From: an uncultured Gemmatimonadota bacterium
GTDB taxonomy: Bacteria; Gemmatimonadota; Gemmatimonadetes; Gemmatimonadales; Gemmatimonadaceae
Assembly (NCBI GenBank): GCA_946480295.1
Contig: CAMLIT010000018.1
Coordinates: 1 to 50,435, forward strand
DNA length: 50,435 nt
Direction of reading: 5' to 3'
Shown: positions 27,082-34,928 of the stretch, in pieces
Position numbering within the stretch: position 1 is the first letter of the stretch
Layout of the letters: every line of letters starts with the position of its first letter
Made by a program: the position numbers and the translations under genes
Notes under the pieces: generated by a model
Databases searched by the model: none
The model's input: the letters and a program-made list of their open reading frames with translations, nothing else
Told to the model about the DNA's origin: nothing

Positions 27082-27117
27082 CACGGCCCCGTTCGCGGAA
27101 TCGCGAACGGGGCCGTG
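27082..27117 (-). terminator. Rho-independent terminator of the secreted-protein gene
   Basis: A 16-bp perfect stem CACGGCCCCGTTCGCG / CGCGAACGGGGCCGTG with a four-base loop lies 30 bp after the stop at 27148. On the minus strand it is followed by TCGTTTTCGC, a short U-tract, fixing the direction. Confidence 0.85.
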
Positions 27118-27147
27118 CTCCTTCTTCAGCGCCAGCGTTCCGTCAGC

Positions 27148-27660
27148 TCACTCGCCCGGCCCGCTGCAGGTGATCTGCGACCCCGAGTCGTTGTACGTGT
27201 ACTGGGAGCCGTCGTACGAGTAGGTCCGGAGCCAATACCAGACCATGTTCGGCGCGGAGGACTGGCTCACGAGCTTCTCCTTCACCAGAACGCTCTGGGA
27301 CGAGCCGGCCGCGCTCTCGCGCGTGGAATACTCGATCACGCCCCCGAACGAGTACTTGAGCCCCGTCGTCATCCCCGTGGCCTTGGCGCGCTTGTACGTC
27401 GTGCGAAGCACGATCATCGCCTGACCGTCGGCCGCCTGCACGGCGCGCGTCTCGTTGACCACGTCCGCGGTGACGTGCACCATCTCACCGTTGCAGGAGT
27501 TCGGCACGTAGGTGTCGATCGAGGACTCCGTCACGTTCCGGTTCACGTTCGCGCCACCCGACGAGTTGTCGGACGCCTGGAGCGCCTGCGCCGACGCGAT
27601 GGACGGCGCGGCACCGGCGAAGCTGAGGGCAGCGAGGGCCAGCAGGATGCGACGAGACAT
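27148..27660 (-). CDS. Small secreted protein of unknown function
   Basis: The 170-residue product has a clear Sec signal peptide (RRILLALAALSFAGAAPSIASAQA). The mature part is Ser/Thr/Asn-rich with beta-like segments (MVHVTADVVNET, AMIVLRTTYKRA, YSFGGVIEYSTR) and two Cys, in NSCNGEM and ITCSGPGE, probably a disulfide. I recognise no family. The ATG at 27660 is preceded by GGAGGAAAC. That Shine-Dalgarno sequence is part of an inverted repeat (GTTTCC / GGAAAC) that can fold over it. The open frame continues upstream but without coding character. A strong terminator follows. Confidence 0.75.
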   Translation of the reverse strand: MSRRILLALAALSFAGAAPSIASAQALQASDNSSGGANVNRNVTESSIDTYVPNSCNGEMVHVTADVVNETRAVQAADGQAMIVLRTTYKRAKATGMTTGLKYSFGGVIEYSTRESAAGSSQSVLVKEKLVSQSSAPNMVWYWLRTYSYDGSQYTYNDSGSQITCSGPGE

Positions 27661-27678
27661 GTTTCCTCCGATGGAAAC
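27661..27678 (-). promoter_or_regulatory. Hairpin overlapping the ribosome binding site
   Basis: On the minus strand the leader reads GTTTCCATCGGAGGAAAC directly before ATG. GTTTCC and GGAAAC form a 6-bp stem with loop ATCGGA, placing the GGAGG Shine-Dalgarno sequence partly in the loop and partly in the stem. It could limit translation initiation. Confidence 0.45.
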
Positions 27679-27966
27679 AGGAGTGCACTGCTGCGTTCTG
27701 CGGACGACAGCCACTCCCGACTCCAGAGTCGCGGTCGCCGTCGCCCGCTTGGATGTCCCGAACGCTAAGCGTGCCGGACCCGGCCGACGGTGGAGAATGT
27801 CTCCGACGCCTCGTGACGGGGCGCACCATCTGCCGCCTGCGACGCGGCCCGCCGTCACGCGGCGGGCCGCTGCGCGCACATTCCGTCGCAGTCGCGGCGC
27901 CTGCAGCCGCCTCACTCGTCAGGCGCGCCGCTCACACCCTCGTCGCGACCTGACTCGGCGTCCGCG
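27679..27966. other. Non-coding region with a GC hairpin
   Basis: No credible gene. A perfect 11-bp stem GCGGCCCGCCG / CGGCGGGCCGC with loop TCACG at 27844-27870 lies downstream of the DUF1059 gene on the minus strand and may terminate it, though it has no U-tract. Confidence 0.45.
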
Positions 27967-28140
27967 CTACGTCGTTCGGATCTTCGACTTGATCTGGCGC
28001 GCCGTCGCGTCGTCGATCTGGTCGAGTCCATGCACCTGCCGCGCGTGATCGGCGGCCTGGCGCATCACCTCGTCGTCCGACTGGGCGCGGATCACCCCGT
28101 CGCAGTCGAAGCCGACGTCCCGGCAGCGTAGCTCCTTCAT
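27967..28140 (-). CDS. DUF1059 family small protein
   Basis: The 57-residue product begins MKELRCRDVGFDCDGVI, with the two conserved Cys, and continues with the DEVMRQAADHARQVHG segment typical of DUF1059. The family is small, cytoplasmic and of unknown function; the paired Cys and central His suggest metal or redox use. GAGGAGGCGCC directly precedes the ATG at 28140. A much longer open frame in the same phase extends upstream, but the Shine-Dalgarno sequence and family start fix this position. Divergent from the lipoprotein gene at 28391. Confidence 0.88.
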   Translation of the reverse strand: MKELRCRDVGFDCDGVIRAQSDDEVMRQAADHARQVHGLDQIDDATARQIKSKIRTT

Positions 28141-28390
28141 GGCGCCTCCTCGTTGGGGGAGCCCGATCATGCCGCGGCTCTCGGCCGCGCGCCAGGGCGC
28201 GCGGTCGAACTGTTGCAGCGGCGCTGTAACGTCTCGTTCCACTCCGGCCCGTTCCGTCACAGGCGGCGGGCGCGCCGCGGCACTCCCTGGGTGCCTAACG
28301 CCTTGGCTGGCAACGCGTTGCGCTGGGGCATGGCCGTTGCCCCTGTCGGACGCCGGCACTCCGCCCGCGGAACCACTTCTCACTCCCGAG

Positions 28391-29041
28391 ATGCGCATGA
28401 TGTCGAGGAGCACCTTCGCCTGCGCCACGACGGCCGTCGCCGTCGCCGCGCTCGTCGGCTGCGGCGACCACGCCGACCCCGTCGCCCCAGAGCTGCCGCC
28501 CCCGCCCGTCGCCGTGCCCCTCCCCGACTCCGCATCGCGCACCACGAATCCGGGCGCCGAGCTCCCCGTCCTCACCCGCGGCACGCCGCTCGCGAGCGCC
28601 GTAATCGCGAGCGGCTCGATAGGCGCCAAGGGGGGAACGATCGCCGTGCCCGGCACGGGCCTGTACGTCTACTTCCCCGGGGGCGCGGTCGACAGGCGCA
28701 CGACCTTCACCGTCGTCGCGCGAGCGGGCACGCTCGTGTCGTACACCCTGACGCCGCACACGGTGTTCAGGGCGCCCGTCGCGCTGATCCAGGACCTCGG
28801 CTACACCACGGCGAGCGGGGACGCGATCCTCGCCGCCGGGCTGCAGGGCGGCTATCTCGCCAACGGCGACGACGACATCGACGCGAAGGGCGCGGGGCGG
28901 TTCGCCGAGACCTTCGGCACGCTGCTGCTCGCCGGCTCGGAGCGGGGCGGCGGATCCACGACGTTCGCGGTGTTCTACACCACGCACTTCTCCGGCTACG
29001 CCTACGCGTCCGGACGCAGCGCCAATCCCGACACCTACTGA
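28391..29041 (+). CDS. Predicted lipoprotein with ZU5-like beta domain
   Basis: The 216-residue product has a lipoprotein signal with lipobox LVGC (Cys about residue 23), a Pro-rich spacer, and a domain (about 70-125) with GAKGGTIAVPGTGLYVYFPGG-like sequence. This resembles the ZU5 pattern in which a Gly-Gly start is followed by a strand and P-x-GAV. The C-terminal FAVFYTTHFSGYAYA repeats a beta-strand style. Function unknown, probably an extracytoplasmic surface protein. The start lies among closely spaced ATGs (28391, 28397, 28400); the long upstream open frame lacks coding character. The TPR gene begins 36 bp downstream. Confidence 0.7.
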   Translation: MRMMSRSTFACATTAVAVAALVGCGDHADPVAPELPPPPVAVPLPDSASRTTNPGAELPVLTRGTPLASAVIASGSIGAKGGTIAVPGTGLYVYFPGGAVDRRTTFTVVARAGTLVSYTLTPHTVFRAPVALIQDLGYTTASGDAILAAGLQGGYLANGDDDIDAKGAGRFAETFGTLLLAGSERGGGSTTFAVFYTTHFSGYAYASGRSANPDTY

Positions 29042-29077
29042 ATCGCCACGGTCATGCAGATCGCGGAGGAGCTCACC

Positions 29078-30094
29078 GTGGACAGTCGCCTGGGGAAGGC
29101 TCGCCAGCTCGCCGATGAAGCGAAGGCCGCGGATCAGCGCGGCGAATCGGAGCTGGCGATGGAGTTGTTCGACCGCGCCATCAAGCTGCTCGAGCACGGG
29201 CCCACCGTGCCGCTGCTCGCCGATGTCATCCGCTGGAAGGGGACGAGCCTGCGCGAGCGCGGGGAGGCGCACGCGGCGCAGCGGCTGTACGAGCGGAGCC
29301 TCGACATCGCGGAGGCGGCCGGCTCCGCGCCGGCGACGGCGCACGCCCTCAACTGCCTCGCCATCCTCGCGCAGCGGCGCGGCGACATGGCGCTCGCCGA
29401 GACGCTGTACGTCGATGCCGCGTCCATCGCCGAGGCGCTCGACGAGCAGCAGCTCCTCGGCATGATCGAGCAGAACAAGGGCGTGCTGGCGAGCATCCGC
29501 GGCAACCGCACCCTCGCGCGCGTGCGCTACGAAAAGAGCCTGCGCGCCTTCGACGCGGTGGGGAACGAGGAGGCGGCGTCGTGGGTGCTCAACAACCTCG
29601 GCATGCTGTACTGCGCGGAGGAGCGGTACATGCACGCCGAGCGGGCGTTCGCGCGCGCGCTCGCCATCGCCGTCCGTCGCGAGGATCATCGCACGCAGGG
29701 GCTCGTGGAGCTCAATCGGGCCGAGATGCACGTGGCGCAGGGGCGGCTCGACGAAGCCGAGCGCTGCCTGGCGCGGACGATCGAGCTGGCCGCCGCGCGT
29801 GGCGACCACCTCCAGACGGCGGAGGCCTTCAAGTGCCGCGGGCGGATGGCGCGCATGCGCGGCAACTTCGACGAGGCGATCGCCGCCCTCGAGCGAGGCC
29901 TGATCTCGGCGGAGCTGGCGGAGGACGCGCTCCTCGGCGCCGAGCTGCTCAAGGAGCTCGGCGAGGTCTGTCGCCAGCTCGGGGAGCACGAGCGGGCCCG
30001 CTCGAGCTGGACCCAGGCCCTCGACCGGTATCATCATATGGGCGCCCTCCGTGATGCGGATCACCTCGCCCAACACCTGACCTTGTTACGATAG
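29078..30094 (+). CDS. Tetratricopeptide-repeat protein
   Basis: The 338-residue cytoplasmic product is built almost entirely of TPR-like helix pairs of 34-40 residues: for example ADQRGESELAMELFDRAIKL, AHALNCLAILAQRRGDMALA, SWVLNNLGMLYCAEERYMHA, LVELNRAEMHVAQGRLDEA and LLKELGEVCRQLGEHERARS. It has no enzymatic motif and should be a protein-interaction scaffold. I place the start at the GTG at 29078 because GGAGGAG lies at ideal spacing; an in-frame ATG 24 bp upstream has none. The sigma-54-type activator gene follows in the same direction after about 110 bp, so a regulatory partnership is possible. Confidence 0.85.
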   Translation: MDSRLGKARQLADEAKAADQRGESELAMELFDRAIKLLEHGPTVPLLADVIRWKGTSLRERGEAHAAQRLYERSLDIAEAAGSAPATAHALNCLAILAQRRGDMALAETLYVDAASIAEALDEQQLLGMIEQNKGVLASIRGNRTLARVRYEKSLRAFDAVGNEEAASWVLNNLGMLYCAEERYMHAERAFARALAIAVRREDHRTQGLVELNRAEMHVAQGRLDEAERCLARTIELAAARGDHLQTAEAFKCRGRMARMRGNFDEAIAALERGLISAELAEDALLGAELLKELGEVCRQLGEHERARSSWTQALDRYHHMGALRDADHLAQHLTLLR

Positions 30095-30126
30095 CCACCC
30101 CACCAGTGTCTGATTGATTGCGGGTT

Positions 30127-30163
30127 GGCCGACGTCGGCCGGCGAGATCGCTGGCCGACGTCA
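30127..30163. promoter_or_regulatory. Paired palindromic sites upstream of the activator gene
   Basis: A perfect 14-bp palindrome GGCCGACGTCGGCC (30127-30140) is followed by a second copy of its left part, TGGCCGACGTC (from 30152). The two TGGCCGACGTC copies start 26 bp apart. They lie 40-75 bp before the activator start and could be operator sites, perhaps for the Fis-type domain of the activator itself. Confidence 0.5.
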
Positions 30164-30201
30164 CGGGTGCAGCACATAACGTCGGACCGGGTGATCCGCT
30201 C

Positions 30202-31251
<1,050 letters not shown>

Positions 31252-31263
31252 GGGTGCGCCCCC

Positions 31264-32574
31264 TCAGCGCCTGACGCGCACGAGCGCGTGCAGCCAGGCG
31301 GCCGAGCGCGTCGTCCATGGCGCCTGCGCCCGCGGCGTGGCGAGGTTGTTGTGCGGCGAGTCGGTCATCGGCGCCGCCTCCTTCGCGCCCCTGATCTGGT
31401 TGAAGACGGACCAGATTCCCGCCGGCGTCGCGGTCTCGTCGATGAACCCCATGGCGACGAGTGAGCGCGCCGTTATGCGCGACGCGAAGTTCGCCGGGTC
31501 GAAGTAGCGCGCGGTCGCGAGCACGTCGGGCTGCTTCACGTCCCAGTTCGGGTAGCTCGGCGCGCGCCCGTGCAGCGCGGCCGTCACGTCCGCGCCGGCG
31601 GGGACGTCGACGAGGAGCGCGGTGACGCGCGAATTCAGCCCTGCCGTGGCGAAGCTCTGCTGCCCGCCCATGCTCGTCCCCATCACGACCATCGTCTTCC
31701 CGTCCCAGTCCGGGCGGCTCGCGAGGTACTCGACCGCGCGATAGTCGCCGAGGTACATGCGGAGGAAGTAGCTGCGGTCGCGGCTGTGCGCGCCGATCGT
31801 CTCGTAGTGCTTGACGAGCGCGGGGAGCGCGTCGTAGAAGGGCTGCGGCATGTCGCCCGGCACGTCGTGCGGCTCGACGTCGAGCATGAGCCACCCCTCG
31901 GCGGCCAGCTCGGTGACCCACGACTTCTGGAGCGGATAGGGCGGGCTCGCCCACTGGTAGACGACGAGCGCCGGAAACTTCCCCGCGCGCGCGGGCTTCG
32001 CGAGCTGCCCGTAGACGTGCGCGCCGTGGATGTTGTTCATCCGCACGGTGGCGTACTCGACGCCGGGCTTGCCGCTCTCGCCCGGCGTGACGACGGCGTC
32101 CATGGGGATGGCGGCGAGCTCCTTCAGCTTCGCCGCCCAGAAGGCATCGAAGTCGGCGGGCTTCGGCTCGGCGGGGCGGATCCCCGTCGGATCGACCGCG
32201 GCGCCGAGCAGGATGCGCCCCGGCCCGCCGGTCGAGCGGCTGCCGAACGTCGAGTCGGGGTGCGGCGGCTTCACCTCGACGAGGAGCATCCCCGGCTCGC
32301 CGAGCGAGGTCTCGATGCGCGCCCGGCCGTGCGTCAGATCGAGCGATCCCGTGGCGAGCACGTCGCCGCCGTTGCGGCGGATCGTGTAGGTGTACCGACC
32401 GGTCGCGTCGGCGCGCGCAGCGGGGAGGGTGACCGTCCAGCCGACCCGCTCGCCGACGGCGTAGATGCCCGTCGGGTGATCGGGGGTAAAGGCGGGCTGC
32501 TGCGCGGCTGCCGTCCCGGCGAGGAGCGGGGCGAGCGCGGCGATGATCGAGCGCCGGAGGGTGGCGTATGGCAT
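31264..32574 (-). CDS. Secreted acetyl-xylan-esterase-like (AXE1) alpha/beta hydrolase
   Basis: The 436-residue product has a Sec signal peptide (IIAALAPLLAGTAAAQ), an N-terminal beta domain (about 25-130) and a C-terminal alpha/beta hydrolase of the AXE1/cephalosporin-C deacetylase family. It contains FDAFWAAKLKELA, typical of that family, followed by the nucleophile Ser in GTSMGGQQ, a likely Asp in FIDETATP and a His in SPHNN. It probably removes acetyl groups from plant polysaccharides or related esters in the periplasm or outside the cell. The start has no Shine-Dalgarno sequence. Convergent with the activator gene (12 bp apart) and divergent from the SDR gene across heptamer array D. Confidence 0.87.
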   Translation of the reverse strand: MPYATLRRSIIAALAPLLAGTAAAQQPAFTPDHPTGIYAVGERVGWTVTLPAARADATGRYTYTIRRNGGDVLATGSLDLTHGRARIETSLGEPGMLLVEVKPPHPDSTFGSRSTGGPGRILLGAAVDPTGIRPAEPKPADFDAFWAAKLKELAAIPMDAVVTPGESGKPGVEYATVRMNNIHGAHVYGQLAKPARAGKFPALVVYQWASPPYPLQKSWVTELAAEGWLMLDVEPHDVPGDMPQPFYDALPALVKHYETIGAHSRDRSYFLRMYLGDYRAVEYLASRPDWDGKTMVVMGTSMGGQQSFATAGLNSRVTALLVDVPAGADVTAALHGRAPSYPNWDVKQPDVLATARYFDPANFASRITARSLVAMGFIDETATPAGIWSVFNQIRGAKEAAPMTDSPHNNLATPRAQAPWTTRSAAWLHALVRVRR

Positions 32575-32608
32575 GGGGGGAATGTAGGGCGTGGAACGGG
32601 GTGTGCTA

Positions 32609-32764
32609 GGCGAGGGGCGAGGGTCGAGGGTCGAGGGTCGAGACGGTGGGTTAGTGCATCAGGAATCAGGAAATCGAAAGGGCGTGACTTGTCGATACTC
32701 GCTCCTCATTTCTAGATCACTACTCACTGCGTTGCTCGACCCTCGACACTCGACCCTCGACCCT
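32609..32764. repeat. Heptamer repeat array D in a divergent intergenic region
   Basis: The left arm (32609-32645) runs GCGAGGG, then CGAGGGT units repeated three times. The right arm (32733-32764) is the complement type, CTCGACC and CTCGACA units, and ends 7 bp before the SDR start codon. The AT-richer interior has ATCAGGA twice in tandem and TCACTAC-TCACTGC, again with a 7-bp step. The arms could pair across the divergent region. Confidence 0.85.
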
Positions 32765-32771
32765 GCAAGCC

Positions 32772-33371
32772 ATGCGCATCCTCCTCATCGGCTCCAGCGG
32801 CACGATCGGCACCGCCGTCTACGCCGCGCTCTCCCGCGACCACGACGTCATCGGCGCCACGCGCCACGAGGGGCAGGCGCGCGTGGACATCACGCGCCCC
32901 GATTCCATCTGGGACATGTACCGGAAGCTCGACCAGGTGGACGCGGTCGTCTGCTGCGCCGGGGGCGCGGCGTGGAAGAAGCTGCGCGACCTCACGGACT
33001 CCGACTTCGACATGAGCGTCTCGAACAAGCTCATGGGACAGGTCAACCTGGTGCGCGCCGGGATCGACCACGTGACGGACGGGGGCTCGTTCACCCTGAC
33101 GAGCGGCATCCTCGCGCAGCAGCCGCAGCCCGGGAGCGCGGCGGTGAGCCTGGTCAACGCGGGGATCGAGGCATTCGTGCGCGCCGCGGCGCTCGAGCTG
33201 CCGCGCGGGCTGCGCATCAACGCCGTGAGCCCGCCCTGGGTGGCGGAGACGCTGGCGAAGATGGGGCAGGACCCGAAGCAGGGGCTGCCGGCGGAAGTCG
33301 TGGCGAAGAGCTACGTAAGAGCAGTCGAGGGGACAGATACCGGGGAAGTCGTCAGAGCAGGGAAACAGTGA
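32772..33371 (+). CDS. Short SDR-family oxidoreductase lacking the usual YxxxK
   Basis: The 199-residue protein has a Rossmann start (ILLIGSSGTIGTAV), a conserved CAGG turn, and Ser in LTSGILAQQ in place of the catalytic Ser position. Where SDRs normally have Tyr-x-x-x-Lys this protein has SLVNAGIEAFVRAAALE, so the classical catalytic pair is absent. Short SDRs of this length with NG/NAG at that place are a known subgroup of uncertain function. The final 20 codons (33309-33368) switch to AGA, GTA, ACA and AAA, unlike the rest. Heptamer array D abuts the ATG, and no Shine-Dalgarno sequence is visible. Confidence 0.82.
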   Translation: MRILLIGSSGTIGTAVYAALSRDHDVIGATRHEGQARVDITRPDSIWDMYRKLDQVDAVVCCAGGAAWKKLRDLTDSDFDMSVSNKLMGQVNLVRAGIDHVTDGGSFTLTSGILAQQPQPGSAAVSLVNAGIEAFVRAAALELPRGLRINAVSPPWVAETLAKMGQDPKQGLPAEVVAKSYVRAVEGTDTGEVVRAGKQ

Positions 33372-33440
33372 GGCAGGAGACAGTCACTGCGAGAACGGCG
33401 TTCACCCTCCCACTCATTCCCAAGCCACTACCTCCTGGCG
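33309..33440. other. Compositionally distinct stretch over the SDR 3' end and following gap
   Basis: This stretch is poorer in GC than its neighbours and carries a small inverted repeat CAGTGA / TCACTG at 33366-33389 spanning the SDR stop. CAGTGAGG and ACTGCGAG here echo the units of arrays A and B, so it may be a decayed member of that repeat family that supplied the end of the SDR gene. Confidence 0.4.
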
Positions 33441-33454
33441 ACTAGTCCACTGCC

Positions 33455-34438
33455 GTGCTGATTCCAGCGGATGAGGAAAGCGTCGAGCTGACGATCGGCC
33501 GGCGCCGGGTGAAGCTCACCAACCTGGCGAAGCCCTTCTGGCCCGACGAGGGGATCACGAAGCGCGATCTCCTGCAGTACTACGCCGACGTCGCGCCCGT
33601 GCTGCTGCCGCACCTCGCCGACCGCGCGATGGTCATGAAGCGGTACCCGAACGGTGCGTACGGGAAGTGCTTCTTCATGAAGCGCGCGCCGTCGCCGCGG
33701 CCGGAGTGGATCGAGACGTGCGCGATCGAGCACGCGTCGGGGAGCGTGATCGACTTCCCGATGATCCAGGACCTCGCGTCGCTGCTCTGGGTGGTGAACC
33801 TCGGCTGCATCGACCTCAACCCGTGGTACGCGCGCTGCGACGACGTGCAGCGCCCCGACTTCCTGCACTTCGACCTCGACCCCGTGCCCGGCGCCGACTT
33901 CGCGACCGTGCGCGAGGCGGCGCTCGTCGTGCGCGCGGCGCTCGAGGCGCTGGCGATGCCGACGTACGTGAAGACGACCGGCTCGAAGGGGCTGCACGTC
34001 TACGTGCCGATCGTGCGCGGGCCGACGCAGAAGGACGTGTGGACGTTCGCCAAGGCGCTCGCGCAGACGCTGGCGGAGGCGCATCCGGCGCTGCTCACGG
34101 CGGAGTACCGCATCGCGAAGCGCCCGCACGGGCGCGTGCTGGTGGACTACAACCAGAACGCGTGGGGGCGCACGCTGGCGTCGGTGTACTCGCCGCGACC
34201 GAAGCCGCGCGCGCCGGTGTCGACGCCGGTGACGTGGGCGGAGGTCGAGCGCGGGATCGCGATCGACGACTTCCGGATCGACAACGTGCCGGCGCGCGTG
34301 CGGGAGATCGGGGATCTCTGGAAAGCGGTGCTGGCGAAGCGCGGACGATTCGAGCTCGCGGGTGTGCTCGCGCGCGACGCACGGAAGACGCAGCGACGCG
34401 CACCCGCGAAGCGCGCGCGCGGGTCACGCGCGCGCTGA
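33455..34438 (+). CDS. Stand-alone LigD-type DNA polymerase/primase domain protein
   Basis: The 327-residue protein matches the polymerase module of bacterial LigD (archaeo-eukaryotic primase superfamily), which adds nucleotides at DNA ends in non-homologous end joining. Visible motifs: LTNLAKPFWPDEGITKRDLL at the start, KRYPNG and FFMKRAP, HFDLDPVPGAD with the metal-binding Asp pair, GSKGLHVYVP, and VLVDYNQNAWGRT with the third Asp. A basic tail (KTQRRAPAKRARG) may bind DNA. There is no ligase or nuclease module attached and no ku gene in this window. The GTG at 33455 lacks a clear Shine-Dalgarno sequence, but the family start agrees. Confidence 0.92.
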   Translation: MLIPADEESVELTIGRRRVKLTNLAKPFWPDEGITKRDLLQYYADVAPVLLPHLADRAMVMKRYPNGAYGKCFFMKRAPSPRPEWIETCAIEHASGSVIDFPMIQDLASLLWVVNLGCIDLNPWYARCDDVQRPDFLHFDLDPVPGADFATVREAALVVRAALEALAMPTYVKTTGSKGLHVYVPIVRGPTQKDVWTFAKALAQTLAEAHPALLTAEYRIAKRPHGRVLVDYNQNAWGRTLASVYSPRPKPRAPVSTPVTWAEVERGIAIDDFRIDNVPARVREIGDLWKAVLAKRGRFELAGVLARDARKTQRRAPAKRARGSRAR

Positions 34439-34928
34439 CCGTCGGAGTCGTGTAGCGGGTTTCAGCACGACACGGCCGCCGCGCCCCGACAGCATCGCGC
34501 ATCGCGCCGGCAGGCGTCGCGGCGCCTGCTCGGCACCCGCCGCACCCCTCTGACGTCGGCGCGTCATGACGACGCGTTGCGGGAGCGGACGTTCGTGTCG
34601 CGGTGAGTCGACAACACCGCACAATCATTCCGTGGACGCGCGTTCCCCGCGCGGGCGCGCGTCGTCGCGCAAGCGCAAGCGGCCGAACGCGTCGGCGTCA
34701 CGATCGATGGGCCTCGCATGCGTGGCGTGCCTAACGACGCACGCGCGGCCCGTGACGTGCCTCACTTGCTCCCCGACGAGCGACGCGGCAACTGCGGCTC
34801 TGCGGGGCGCCCATGCGCGAACGAGCAGCGTGGTCCGCGATCCTCCGACAACGTCGTGGCGAATTCCCCGAGGGCGCCGACGCCTTCACCCACAATTCGC
34901 ATGCAGGTCCTGCGAGGAGGTTGGCTCT
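34439..34928. other. 490-bp region without a recognisable gene
   Basis: The frame of the following oxidase is open through much of this region, but the translation is Arg/Ser/Thr-rich and lacks conserved features, and the oxidase start is fixed by its Tat signal and GAGGAGG. A small hairpin GCAGG/CCTGC lies just before that Shine-Dalgarno sequence (34902-34912). I see no RNA gene. Confidence 0.5.

Noticed and set aside
34566..34928. 121-residue N-terminal extension of the multicopper oxidase
   Set aside because: It would bury the Tat signal; a strong Shine-Dalgarno sequence precedes the ATG at 34929.
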